Position numbers and translations under genes: made by a program | Part shown: in pieces, positions 34,291 through 43,650 of the stretch | Layout: every line of letters starts with the position of its first letter | Numbering within the stretch: position 1 is the first letter of the stretch | The notes under the pieces: generated by a model | Databases searched by the model: none | What the model was told of the DNA's origin: nothing | Seen by the model: only the letters and a program-made list of their open reading frames with translations | Origin: CAZEQK01 sp964514395 | GTDB taxonomy: Bacteria > Bacillota > Bacilli > Tepidibacillales > Tepidibacillaceae | Assembly: GCA_964514395.1 (NCBI GenBank) | Contig: CAZEQK010000011.1 | Location: forward strand, 15,194 to 79,193 | Direction: 5' to 3' | DNA: 64,000 nt

Positions 34291-34304
34291 GAGGGGGAAG
34301 ATGG

Positions 34305-35132
34305 ATGTCTGCTGTATCAAAAATGACTGTTTATCTCCTTTTAATCCTTGGAATAGTTATCGTATTGACACCTTTTGCATATATGATTTTAACATCCTTA
34401 ACTGAGAATTCATTTACCTTACCACATCCTGATAAAATTATTAAGCAAGAGAAAAATCTTGATAATTATAAAGAGGCGTGGAGTGCTAATAATTTCAAAC
34501 GCTATTTTCTTAACAGTATTTTCGTTGCTTCCATGACGACCATATTTTCTTTATTATTTTCTTCAATGACAGCCTATGCTTTTGCAAGGTTTACATTTCC
34601 ACTGAGGGAGTTTCTGTTTAAGCTATTCCTGTTTACTATGATGGTCCCGGGTATCTTAAATATTATTCCGCAATTTACAATCATTAAATCCTTTGGCTTG
34701 GTCGATACTTATACAGGTTTACTATTGCTTTATGTTGGTGCAGGTATTGCTGGAAACACCTTCTTCTTAAGAGGCTTTTTTGAACGAATTCCTAAAGAAT
34801 TGGAGGAGTCAGTCATCATCGATGGTGGTGGGAAATGGACCATATATCGCCATATCTTTCTTCCATTATCAAAGCCATCCCTCGCAACATTAGCTATTTT
34901 TACTTTTTCTGGGGCATGGGATGAATTTTTTGTAGCTTTAACGATTTTAAAAACGAAGGCAAAGCGAACCCTTCCAATCGCATTGCAATTGTTCCAGGGT
35001 CAGCATGCCACTGACTGGGGCTTAGTCTTTGCAGCTTCAATTATTGCAATCGTTCCAATCATTCTGATTTATATCACCTTCCAGAAGCGCTTTGTTCAAA
35101 GTAATGCTAGTGAAGGAGCGGTGAAGGGATAA
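34305..35132 (+). CDS. Sugar ABC transporter permease (MalG type, second system)
   Basis: 275 residues, six helices, EAA motif EESVIIDGGGKWTIYRHIFLP. The ATG at 34305 is chosen because AGGAGGGGG lies 7 nt upstream; the frame is open to 34245 inside the preceding gene. The stop overlaps the ribosome site of the GH66 gene that follows. Confidence 0.9.
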   Translation: MSAVSKMTVYLLLILGIVIVLTPFAYMILTSLTENSFTLPHPDKIIKQEKNLDNYKEAWSANNFKRYFLNSIFVASMTTIFSLLFSSMTAYAFARFTFPLREFLFKLFLFTMMVPGILNIIPQFTIIKSFGLVDTYTGLLLLYVGAGIAGNTFFLRGFFERIPKELEESVIIDGGGKWTIYRHIFLPLSKPSLATLAIFTFSGAWDEFFVALTILKTKAKRTLPIALQLFQGQHATDWGLVFAASIIAIVPIILIYITFQKRFVQSNASEGAVKG

Positions 35133-36977
35133 GTGAATTTAATAACGGGTTTTAAAAAAAAGAAAATAATACTGCTTATTGTGGTTATAACCATTGCTTT
35201 AGCTATTAGTATATTTGCTTCATTAAATCATGTAAGACTTCAAGCAAATCAAATCATAGAAAAAGGGCAATGGATTGATCATGTAAATGTTGACAGGTCT
35301 CTTTATGCACCTAATGAGCAGGTAACCATTACTGCTTCTATCACCAATCACTCGGAACGATTAAATCATGGTAAAATCATATTTATTATAAAGCACCTTG
35401 GCAAAGAGGTTGGAAGAATCGAAACGAATCCCTTTAGCCTTGAAAAAAGCAAAAATATAGAATTACAAAATAAATGGCTTCCACCAAATACTGATTATCA
35501 AGGTTATTTGGTAGAAGCATGGCTTGTTTCTAAGAATAAGGTATTGGATAAAATGAATACGGCTATTGATATATCTTCAGATTGGAGTAAATTCCCTAGA
35601 TACGGGTATATCACTAACTTTGGTGACCTATCGACGGATGAAATAAAGCAAAATATTGACATACTTAATCAATATCATATTAATGGACTTCAGTTCTATG
35701 ATTGGCAATATAAGCACCATCAACCATTAGCTGGAACTGTAGAACAACCTGCTAGTCAATGGAAGGATATCGCAAATAGAGATACCTATTTCACTACGGT
35801 CAAGGAATATATTGACCAAGCCCATGCGAAAAATATGATGGCTATGAACTATAACCTATTATTTGGAGCTTATCAATATAGTGAGAAGGATGGAGTACTT
35901 CCAGAATGGGGCCTCTATAAGGATCGAAGCCATAAAAGACAGGACGGACATCCTTTACCAAATATATGGGCAACAAGTAAGCTTATATTAGAGAATCCCC
36001 TAAATAAAGATTGGCAAAATTATATTTTACAAAAGGAAAGGCATGTATTTAAGGCTTTGCCATTTGATGGTTGGCATATCGATCAATTAGGCGATCGTGG
36101 AACCTTATATGATTTTAATGGCAATAAAGTAGATTTATATAACAGCTATACAGCCTTTATTAAACAAATAAAAGAAAAATTACAGATTAAATTAGTGATG
36201 AATGCCGTAAATCAATATGGTGATATTGCTATTGGAGGGTCACCAGTTGATTTCCTCTATACAGAGGTTTGGCCTCCAACGATTGGTAGCTATGGTCAAT
36301 TAAAGGATGCTATCGATAGAGGCATAAAATTGAGTAAGGGTACAAAAAATGTGGTTTTAGCTGCCTATATGAATTATAAAAAAGCCGACCACAAGGGTGA
36401 GTTTAATACTCCATCTGTACTACTTACAGATGCTGTGATATTTGCAGCTGGAGGGGATCACATTGAATTAGGGGATACTGGTATGCTCGGGAAGGAGTAC
36501 TTTCCTAATCACAACCTAAAAATGAGTCCTGATTTACAAAAGAGCGTAAAGGATTATTATGATTTCTTGGTAGCATATGAGAATTTATTACGTGATCAGG
36601 TTACTCCAATATCTCGTAAAATAAACATTGACCAGATGGAAGTAAATAGTTTTCCAATCAAAAAGGCAATATGGTATTTTTCCAAGGAGAAAGAAAACTA
36701 TGAAATACTTCATCTCATAAATTTTGATAATAACAGCTCTCTAAATTGGAGAGATGATGATGGTATGTATAAAAAACCAAAGGAGCTTAAGGATTTTGTA
36801 CTAAAATATTACACAGATAAAGAGATTGGAAAGGTATATTTAGCAAGCCCAGATATCGAAAATGGTAGCTCACAGGTGATCCCATATACAAGGGGAGAAG
36901 ATGAACACGGTCACTATTTAGAAATGACCATTCCATCCATTACATACTGGGATATGATTTACTTCGAAAGAAAATAA
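35133..36977 (+). CDS. GH66 family protein (dextranase / cycloisomaltooligosaccharide glucanotransferase type), membrane-anchored
   Basis: 614 residues starting with GTG. A single hydrophobic N-terminal helix (about residues 11-30) after KKKK lacks a clear cleavage site or lipobox, so the enzyme is probably anchored outside the membrane. Residues 40-150 form a beta domain and the rest a TIM barrel. GH66 catalytic residues are in place: nucleophile Asp317 in FDGWHIDQLGDRG and acid/base Glu378 in FLYTEVWPP. GH66 members cleave alpha-1,6 glucan or cyclise it. The CBM35 insert typical of cyclising enzymes is not evident, since Asp and Glu are only 61 residues apart, so plain endo-dextranase action is more likely. 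Confidence 0.87.
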   Translation: MNLITGFKKKKIILLIVVITIALAISIFASLNHVRLQANQIIEKGQWIDHVNVDRSLYAPNEQVTITASITNHSERLNHGKIIFIIKHLGKEVGRIETNPFSLEKSKNIELQNKWLPPNTDYQGYLVEAWLVSKNKVLDKMNTAIDISSDWSKFPRYGYITNFGDLSTDEIKQNIDILNQYHINGLQFYDWQYKHHQPLAGTVEQPASQWKDIANRDTYFTTVKEYIDQAHAKNMMAMNYNLLFGAYQYSEKDGVLPEWGLYKDRSHKRQDGHPLPNIWATSKLILENPLNKDWQNYILQKERHVFKALPFDGWHIDQLGDRGTLYDFNGNKVDLYNSYTAFIKQIKEKLQIKLVMNAVNQYGDIAIGGSPVDFLYTEVWPPTIGSYGQLKDAIDRGIKLSKGTKNVVLAAYMNYKKADHKGEFNTPSVLLTDAVIFAAGGDHIELGDTGMLGKEYFPNHNLKMSPDLQKSVKDYYDFLVAYENLLRDQVTPISRKINIDQMEVNSFPIKKAIWYFSKEKENYEILHLINFDNNSSLNWRDDDGMYKKPKELKDFVLKYYTDKEIGKVYLASPDIENGSSQVIPYTRGEDEHGHYLEMTIPSITYWDMIYFERK

Positions 36978-36994
36978 ATATGGTGGTGGTATAA

Positions 36995-38707
36995 ATGAAG
37001 CATGAAAAAGTAAAGCATATTGATGTTTATCCTGACAAAGCACAATACCGTCCAAATGAGGATGGGAACATTATTGTGGAGCTTTTAGCATCTAGTAATC
37101 TGAATATTAGCGTCGTAGCTTCATTTCTTCTGCTGCATCAAATGGAATGGGAAAAAACGATTGAAACAACAATTGATGCAGATCAACAAACTTTTTTAAA
37201 AATACCATTTAAAGCTGCAAATGAGGAGTGGCAATGCTATGGTGTCGATGTTGTCATTAAGGAAGAACAAGAGATAATCGCAAGTAGCTCTACGGCTTTT
37301 GATATTGCAGACCACTGGCGTAGAGCACCACGTTATGGCTTTTTAAGTGATTTTAATAAGGAAGAAGAAGGTAACTTAGAGGATGTTGACCATCTTAATA
37401 AGTTCCATTTAAATATCATTCAATTCTATGATTGGATGTATCGTCATGATGATCTTATACCTCCATCAGAGGAATTTGTTGACCCGATGGGTCGGCACCT
37501 ATCCTATAAGGTTATAAAGGAAAAAATCTCGGCTATTCAGCAAAAGGGTATGGCAGCCATGGCCTACGGAGCAATATATGCATCTTTAAAGGACTTCCAT
37601 CAAACACACGAGGAATGGGGATTATATAGAAATGATGGGGTACCTTATCATCTTATCGATATCTTTTATATCATGGATATCTCTCCTGATTCTAAGTGGA
37701 ATGACCATATTATTGCTGAGTTTAAAAAGGTAATAGAAGCTGGCTTTGACGGAATTCATATGGATCAATATGGTTTTCCAAAAAAAGCATATCGTAATGT
37801 AAAGGGAGAAAAAGAACTTGTTGATTTGGCTAAATGCTATCCTACCCTTATTAATGAAACGAAGAAACATCTATTAGAGGTAAATAAGGAAGTTGGATTG
37901 ATTTTTAATAATGTGAGCAATTACCCTGTTCATACGACTGCCAAGTCGAATCAGGATGCCGTTTATATCGAGGTGTGGCCTCCTGTCATCCATTTAAGGG
38001 AGCTAAAGGGTTTAATCGATCGAGGACGAGAATTGAGCCATAAGCATGTTATTCTATCTGCTTATCTTCCTGATTTTAAACATCCTGAAGAGGATAACTT
38101 AAAATATGCAGAAAATGGAGCTATTTTAACAATGGCAACGATTTTTGCAAGTGGTGGTTACCATCTATTACTCGGAGAAGATAACAAAGTGCTGACCGAG
38201 GCTTACTATCCAAGCTACGGTATGATGAGGGAATCTTTTATTAAAGAGGTGCGCTCATATTACGATTTTATCGTTCGATTTGGAACGTTATTATACGATC
38301 ATGCCTTAGTCGATTTGTCTATGACCTATACGGATGGCATCAATACAGAAATACAATTCAAGGGTGACGCCCCTTTTTCACCAAATGGTGATATCAATAC
38401 AGTTTGGACAATTATCAAGGAGCTACCAAATTATCAAATCATCCATTTAATCAATTTAGTTAGTTTAGAAAATGATTATTGGGAAAACGGAAAATCACAG
38501 CGACCTATCATACAAGAGAACATCGAATGTACGGTATTAATGGAAAAAGAAATAGCAGGTGTATATCTGACAAGTCCTGATTTTGATTCTATAAAACCAA
38601 GGAAACTAGAATATGAGATAGTCGATCACGAGCATGGAAAAGGCATTCGTTTTCAAATTCCTAAACTATCGATTTGGGATATGGTTTATATTGAAACTAA
38701 AATTTAG
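36995..38707 (+). CDS. GH66 family protein, cytosolic paralogue
   Basis: 570 residues with no signal or membrane helix. The same architecture as the upstream gene: beta domain, then barrel, with nucleophile Asp257 in FDGIHMDQYGFP and acid/base Glu326 in YIEVWPP. GGTGGT precedes the ATG 17 bp after the previous stop. Having one exported and one cytosolic GH66 enzyme in one operon suggests that large products, possibly cyclic isomaltosaccharides, are imported whole and opened inside before GH15 and GH31 action. That model is inference. A partial copy of the structured repeat starts right at the stop codon. Confidence 0.86.
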   Translation: MKHEKVKHIDVYPDKAQYRPNEDGNIIVELLASSNLNISVVASFLLLHQMEWEKTIETTIDADQQTFLKIPFKAANEEWQCYGVDVVIKEEQEIIASSSTAFDIADHWRRAPRYGFLSDFNKEEEGNLEDVDHLNKFHLNIIQFYDWMYRHDDLIPPSEEFVDPMGRHLSYKVIKEKISAIQQKGMAAMAYGAIYASLKDFHQTHEEWGLYRNDGVPYHLIDIFYIMDISPDSKWNDHIIAEFKKVIEAGFDGIHMDQYGFPKKAYRNVKGEKELVDLAKCYPTLINETKKHLLEVNKEVGLIFNNVSNYPVHTTAKSNQDAVYIEVWPPVIHLRELKGLIDRGRELSHKHVILSAYLPDFKHPEEDNLKYAENGAILTMATIFASGGYHLLLGEDNKVLTEAYYPSYGMMRESFIKEVRSYYDFIVRFGTLLYDHALVDLSMTYTDGINTEIQFKGDAPFSPNGDINTVWTIIKELPNYQIIHLINLVSLENDYWENGKSQRPIIQENIECTVLMEKEIAGVYLTSPDFDSIKPRKLEYEIVDHEHGKGIRFQIPKLSIWDMVYIETKI

Positions 38708-38783
38708 CCGCCCTTATTTCAAGGATTGAAACAACTCCCTCTTACAGTGTTGAAGAGGGAGCCTTGTTGAAACCGAAGATAAA
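38708..38783 (+). repeat. Structured dispersed repeat, copy 3 (3' part only)
   Basis: Matches the last 75 or so bp of copies 1 and 2, including the CTCCCTCTT/AAGAGGGAG hairpin and the terminal GTTGAAACCGAAGATAA. The 5' hairpins are missing. It begins exactly at the stop codon of the GH66 gene. Confidence 0.7.
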
Positions 38784-38792
38784 AAGAAATGA

Positions 38793-38836
38793 AAAAGTTA
38801 CTGACATACATATACTATGTTAGTGGCTTTTTTTTA
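38793..38836 (+). terminator. Intrinsic terminator of the second sugar operon
   Basis: A 16-bp stem with three G-U pairs (38793-38808 with 38816-38831), 7-nt loop, and a T-run. Confidence 0.8.
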
Positions 38837-38965
38837 ATTTGTAAAAAACGATTAGAGTGAAGAGTAAATAATTGGAGAAAAAAAGAAGGATTTTTCTCAT
38901 TATTTTCGAAAAGATTAAGATAAGTACATACCAAAATTTTTAGCATTAGAAGGAGGAAAAAGAAC

Positions 38966-40735
38966 ATGAATATGAGATGGAGCCTGGATGACTTATATAC
39001 TAGCTTTGATTCAACTCAATTTAAAAATGATGTAAGCAAGATAGAAAAAGAGATATCTAGCATGAAGGCATGGACGAAGACAAATCTAGGAGATAAAAAT
39101 AATGCGCAGCAAAAATTAGAAGCATACATGACAAAACAGAATGAATTTCTAAATCTATATAGTCGTGTGTATCAATACGCTGAACTGACATTAAGTGTAG
39201 AGGCTAAAAATGAAGCTGCACTTGCTATGGTAGAAAAATTAGAGGAATTAGGCACAGAGCTTACCGAATCTATCGTTGTTTTCCGAAAATGGATAAGCTC
39301 TCTTGACCATCTAGATAGGATAATAGAGGCTTCAACCATTTTAAAGGAACATCGCTTCTATTTGAAAGAAATCATGGAGAAAAATAAATACCTGCTAAGC
39401 GAAAAGGAAGAGGTATTAATTGCGAAAATGAAAAATACAGGCTCGAATGCTTGGTCAAAGCTACAGGAGTTAATTTCCTCAACATTGCTTGTAGATATAG
39501 AGTTGGATGGCAAAGAAAAGCATTTACCATTGTCTGTAGTGAGAAACATGGCTTATGATGCAGATGGAGAAGTAAGAAAAAAAGCCTATGAAGCTGAATT
39601 GAAATCCTATAAAAAAATTGTAGAATCATCTGCTGCAAGCTTAAATGGGATAAAAGGTGAAGTCATAACTTTAAGTAAGAAGAGAGGATATAAATCTCCA
39701 CTAGAAAAAACCTTAATTGATTCTAGGCTCTCTGAAAATGTATTAGAAGCTATGCTAGAGTCTATAAAAGAAAGTCTACCAAACTTTCATAAATTTTATC
39801 GTAAAAAAGCAGAGCTTCTTGGATACAAAGATGGATTACCTTTCTTTGAGCTATTTGCTCCGATAGGAAAAGTTGATTTGAGATATAGCTATGATCAGGC
39901 AAGAGAATTTATCGTAGAAAATTTCAAAAGCTTTAGTCAGCGTCTTTCAGATTTCGCAGATCATGCATTTGAAAATCGTTGGATTGATGCTGAACCAAGG
40001 GAAGGGAAACGTGGAGGTGCATTTTGCTCTAATTTGCATAGTATTAAAGAAAGTAGAATACTATCAAATTTCACAGGAAGCTTTAATGACGTGACGACTT
40101 TAGCCCATGAGCTAGGACATGGCTATCATGGCGCATGCTTAAATGATCAAACCTATTTAAATAGTGACTATCCAATGCCATTAGCAGAAACAGCATCCAT
40201 ATTTTGTGAGACGATCATTAAGAATGCTGCGATTCAAGAGGCAGATATGAACCAAGCATTATTTATTTTAGAAAATGATATCTCTGATGCAGGTCAGGTG
40301 ATAGTGGATATATATAGTCGATTTTTATTTGAAAGTCAGCTCTTTAAAGAGAGGGAAAAGGCTTCGCTTTCTGTAAACAGACTAAAAGAAATGATGCTAC
40401 ATGCTCAAAAGGAAGCGTATGGTAACGGATTAGACCATCATTATCTGCACCCCTATATGTGGGTATGCAAGCCTCACTATTATTATGCAGAAAGCAACTA
40501 TTATAATTTCCCGTATGCCTTTGGCATGCTGTTTGCAAAAGGACTTTATGCGGAGTATTTAAAAAGAGGGGACACCTTTATTCAAGACTATGATAACCTC
40601 CTCTCCGTTACTGGTAAGATGAACATAGATGATGTGGCAAAAATGATGGATATAGATATTAGCTCTAAGGATTTTTGGCGTAGCTCCTTAGCATTAATTG
40701 AACAGGATATCGAGACGTTTATCAATATAAAATAA
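38966..40735 (+). CDS. pepF: Oligoendopeptidase F family (M3 metallopeptidase)
   Basis: 589 residues, usual for the PepF/M3B group. Zinc site HELGHGYH at residues 381-388, with the third ligand Glu expected in MPLAETASIFCET. The N-terminal helical region with YRVYQYAELTLSVEAKNE-like content fits the oligoendopeptidase N domain. A strong GGAGG precedes the ATG. It hydrolyses short peptides in the cytosol. Single-gene unit with its own terminator shared with the convergent ABC operon. Confidence 0.92.
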   Translation: MNMRWSLDDLYTSFDSTQFKNDVSKIEKEISSMKAWTKTNLGDKNNAQQKLEAYMTKQNEFLNLYSRVYQYAELTLSVEAKNEAALAMVEKLEELGTELTESIVVFRKWISSLDHLDRIIEASTILKEHRFYLKEIMEKNKYLLSEKEEVLIAKMKNTGSNAWSKLQELISSTLLVDIELDGKEKHLPLSVVRNMAYDADGEVRKKAYEAELKSYKKIVESSAASLNGIKGEVITLSKKRGYKSPLEKTLIDSRLSENVLEAMLESIKESLPNFHKFYRKKAELLGYKDGLPFFELFAPIGKVDLRYSYDQAREFIVENFKSFSQRLSDFADHAFENRWIDAEPREGKRGGAFCSNLHSIKESRILSNFTGSFNDVTTLAHELGHGYHGACLNDQTYLNSDYPMPLAETASIFCETIIKNAAIQEADMNQALFILENDISDAGQVIVDIYSRFLFESQLFKEREKASLSVNRLKEMMLHAQKEAYGNGLDHHYLHPYMWVCKPHYYYAESNYYNFPYAFGMLFAKGLYAEYLKRGDTFIQDYDNLLSVTGKMNIDDVAKMMDIDISSKDFWRSSLALIEQDIETFINIK

Positions 40736-40744
40736 AATCTGTTT

Positions 40745-40787
40745 AAATGGGCTGAATCAAGGATATAAAACTTGATTCAGCCCATTT
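40745..40787. terminator. Bidirectional intrinsic terminator
   Basis: A 17-bp perfect stem (40745-40761 with 40771-40787) and a 9-nt loop between the convergent pepF and ABC permease genes. Confidence 0.88.
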
Positions 40788-40799
40788 ATATGAAACGAA

Positions 40800-41621
40800 T
40801 TATTTATGGATAGATATAATTTTCTTTTCTAAAAGTGAAACTCCTTGATACATAATAGTGGCCACTATACTGATAATAAAAAGGCTAAGCATGACTAGAG
40901 TAAGATTAAAAACTTGAAAACCGTATATAATTAGATATCCCAATCCAGCCTTTGAAACTAAGAATTCACCAACGATCACGCCAACCCAAGATAAACCAAC
41001 GTTTACCTTTAAGGTTGAAACGATTGTGGGAAAGGAAGCAGGTAAAATAATTTTATAAAAAATTTGTGATTTCTTGGCTCCAAATGTTTTAGCCAATTTC
41101 AAATAGTTTTGATCTACCTCTTTAAAGCTAGTATAGACAACAATAGCGGTTATAATTATTGAAATAGCAAGGGCCATCGCTATAATTGATACATATCCTG
41201 CACCAAAGGTGACAATAAAAATTGGACCAAGTGCGATTTTAGGCATACCGTTTAAAACAACTAAATAGGGATCTAACACCCTTGCAAAAAAAGGAGATAT
41301 CCAGATAAATGTAGCTATTAATGTTCCGATTAAAGTGCCCAAAATAAATCCAATAAAGGTTTCTGTCAGTGTTACATAGATATGATGCTGTAATTCCCCT
41401 GCATGAAGCATGGTAAGAAATAAATTCCATATTTTACTTGGCTTACTAAACAAAAATTCATCTACCCATTGTAGATTAACAGATAGCTCCCACATTCCGA
41501 TAATGAAAACAAGCAAAAAAATCTGTGTAATCCTTACATATATGTGGTTCAATCTTATATTAGTTAAGTATTTTTCATGCTTCTTTGATTTGGCTCCCTT
41601 ACTGAGGATTTTTTTGATCAT
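40800..41621 (-). CDS. ABC transporter permease (SsuC/TauC/ThiX type)
   Basis: 273 residues, six transmembrane helices, with the family EAA-like loop KLAKTFGAKKSQIFYKIILPASFPTI. It overlaps the upstream ATPase gene on the minus strand. The ATG at 41621 has GGAGGAG 10 nt upstream; a TTG 9 nt earlier is too close to it. It is third in the operon binding protein-ATPase-permease. Cargo could be a sulfonate, nitrate-like anion or a thiamine precursor; the sequence alone does not decide. Confidence 0.87.
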   Translation of the reverse strand: MIKKILSKGAKSKKHEKYLTNIRLNHIYVRITQIFLLVFIIGMWELSVNLQWVDEFLFSKPSKIWNLFLTMLHAGELQHHIYVTLTETFIGFILGTLIGTLIATFIWISPFFARVLDPYLVVLNGMPKIALGPIFIVTFGAGYVSIIAMALAISIIITAIVVYTSFKEVDQNYLKLAKTFGAKKSQIFYKIILPASFPTIVSTLKVNVGLSWVGVIVGEFLVSKAGLGYLIIYGFQVFNLTLVMLSLFIISIVATIMYQGVSLLEKKIISIHK

Positions 41622-42381
41622 GATTATCAAGCTCCTCCCAAATCATTTGAAAATAGCTTTGAAATTCCAATCTCTCTCTTGCTTGAAAAGGTAGGGGATC
41701 TCGAATCGATGGAGGCATCATAACAACTTTTTTAATATATCCAGGATTTTTACCAAGAATAATCACCCTGTCAGACATAGCAATCGCTTCATTAAGATCA
41801 TGTGTCACAAGAATTGCTGTTTTTTTGTGCTTACGAATGGTTTTTACAACTAAGTCTTCAAGCTTTAGCTTTGTCTGATAATCAAGAGCAGAAAATGGCT
41901 CATCTAATAATAGAGTATCAGGATTTGTAGCTAACGTACGAACTAGTGCTACCCTTTGCCTCATCCCACCAGACATTTGATTGGGATAGGATTTTGCTGA
42001 GGATCCTAAGCCCATCTCATCGAGCAAAGACATGGCAAATGCTTTTGTTTTTGTATTTAATCTACCTTGGATCTCCAAACCAAGCATAATATTTTGTTCA
42101 ATGGTTCTCCAATTAAGTAAATAATCCTGTTGTAGCATGTAGCCAATTTTTTGTGATGGTTTTATAATTTTTTGACCATTAATTTCAATGAACCCTTCAG
42201 ATGCAGAGAATAGACCTGAAATCATCGATAATATGGTACTCTTTCCACATCCACTAGGTCCTACCAAACTAATAAATTCACCCTTTGCTATGTTTAAGGT
42301 AATATTTTTTACAGCAAGGATCTCATCTGCTTTTGTATGATAATGTTTACTTACATTTTTTAAGCTAATAAAGCTATCCAT
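41599..42381 (-). CDS. ABC transporter ATP-binding protein (SsuB/TauB/ThiZ type)
   Basis: 260 residues. Walker A GPSGCGKST, Q-loop MLQQDYLLNW, signature MSGGMRQRVALVR, Walker B DTLLLDEPFSALD and switch His VTHDLNEAI are all present. The 3' end overlaps the permease start by 23 bp. A terminator hairpin lies between it and the binding-protein gene, so it should be expressed less than that gene. Confidence 0.92.
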   Translation of the reverse strand: MDSFISLKNVSKHYHTKADEILAVKNITLNIAKGEFISLVGPSGCGKSTILSMISGLFSASEGFIEINGQKIIKPSQKIGYMLQQDYLLNWRTIEQNIMLGLEIQGRLNTKTKAFAMSLLDEMGLGSSAKSYPNQMSGGMRQRVALVRTLATNPDTLLLDEPFSALDYQTKLKLEDLVVKTIRKHKKTAILVTHDLNEAIAMSDRVIILGKNPGYIKKVVMMPPSIRDPLPFQARERLEFQSYFQMIWEELDNHDQKNPQ

Positions 42382-42442
42382 CTGTTATCCCACCTCACCT
42401 CCCTTCCATATTATTCAATAGGCGGGAGTTGGGTTCAATAAA

Positions 42443-42480
42443 AAAGACAGAGCAGCATGAATATGCAGCACTCTGTCTTT
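42443..42480 (-). terminator. Intercistronic terminator/attenuator
   Basis: AAAGACAGAG (42443-42452) with CTCTGTCTTT (42471-42480), followed on the minus strand by a T-run. It sits between the binding-protein gene and the ATPase gene. Confidence 0.72.
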
Positions 42481-42492
42481 CTTTTTATGCTT

Positions 42493-43506
42493 TTAATGAT
42501 TATTCATCGCTTTTTTTGCGAAATCAATATTTACGATGGCATCATAAGGAGCTTTTTCCTTTAATTCTCCCGAATAGTCCATCACTTTTTCTAAGTTTTG
42601 ATATTCTTCTAGATCTAAAATAGGATCTGTGGCCCAAGAACCCTGAGAGCGATATCGATCAAGTACTTTTAGCATAATATCACGATCTATATCTTGAAAT
42701 TGAGGAGTGATTACATCAGCTATTTCGTTAAGGGAATGGGTATCTACCCATTGTTGAGCCTTATAAAGGGCATTGGTGAATTTTTGAATCATTGCTGAAT
42801 CCTTATCGATAACACTTTGTTTGGTAATAAAAACGGTATAAGGAAGCCTTACACCACTTTTACCAAAGGAAGCTACAATTTGACCTTTTCCTTCGGCCTC
42901 TAGCTTGGATGCGACTGGTTCAAATAGTTGAACAAATTCACCTGTACCTGAAATAAAGGCACTACTTAAATTCTGAAAATCAACATTTTGAATAATCTCA
43001 TTGTCCACCTTAGGTTTAATGCCGTTTAAGTGTTGTACATATTCACTCACCATTTCTGGCATTCCACCTTTTCTCTGACCTAATAGTACTTTACCCTTCA
43101 GCATATCCCAATTAAAATGATCAATAGGTTTTCTTGATACTAAAAAGGAACCATCTGTTTGTGTTAATTGAGCAAAGTTTATCGCTGGATCTTTTGGATT
43201 TTGACTATACACATAGATAGTTGTTTCCGTTCCTACTAATATCACATCAGCATTACCACTTAGTAGTGCTGTCATGGTTTTGTCCCCACCAAATGCTGTG
43301 GTTAATTCAACATCAAGACCTTCATCTTTAAAAAATCCCTTCTCCAATGCTACATATTCTGGGGTATAGAAGATGGAATGTGTTACCTCTACAAGTCTCA
43401 CCTTGTGATTCATCTCACTGTCAGCTGAGTTTGAGCATGCGATAGTAAAAATAAAGCTAATGAGTATAATAATAAGAAGAGTTATTTTTAATCCTTTTTT
43501 TAACAT
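42493..43506 (-). CDS. ABC transporter substrate-binding lipoprotein (NMT1/SsuA-like)
   Basis: 337 residues with lipobox FTIAC after a hydrophobic signal. Type 2 binding-protein motifs: HSIFYTPEYVALEKGFFKDEG, TALLSGNADVILVGTET and KGKVLLGQRKGGMPE are typical of NMT1/THI5-like and SsuA-like proteins. The start at 43506 has GGAGGTG upstream; the frame extends five codons further. First gene of the minus-strand operon. The substrate is uncertain. Confidence 0.88.
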   Translation of the reverse strand: MLKKGLKITLLIIILISFIFTIACSNSADSEMNHKVRLVEVTHSIFYTPEYVALEKGFFKDEGLDVELTTAFGGDKTMTALLSGNADVILVGTETTIYVYSQNPKDPAINFAQLTQTDGSFLVSRKPIDHFNWDMLKGKVLLGQRKGGMPEMVSEYVQHLNGIKPKVDNEIIQNVDFQNLSSAFISGTGEFVQLFEPVASKLEAEGKGQIVASFGKSGVRLPYTVFITKQSVIDKDSAMIQKFTNALYKAQQWVDTHSLNEIADVITPQFQDIDRDIMLKVLDRYRSQGSWATDPILDLEEYQNLEKVMDYSGELKEKAPYDAIVNIDFAKKAMNNH

Positions 43507-43575
43507 AACACACCTCCGCATATGCCTAGTTCATTGGTATCATATGATGGAAGGTTCTAAATGGTTCAAAAAAAA

Positions 43576-43604
43576 GTGAATTAAATGTTTTACTTTGCTA
43601 TAAT
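43576..43604 (+). promoter_or_regulatory. Extended -10 promoter for the heme cluster
   Basis: TGCTATAAT (TATAAT at 43599-43604 with an extended TG) and a weak GTGAAT at 43576-43581, 17-nt spacer, 47 bp before hemA. Confidence 0.45.
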
Positions 43605-43650
43605 ATAGGTTAGTGAGTTTTCAATTTTTCAAGCATTGGGGGAAAGACAG

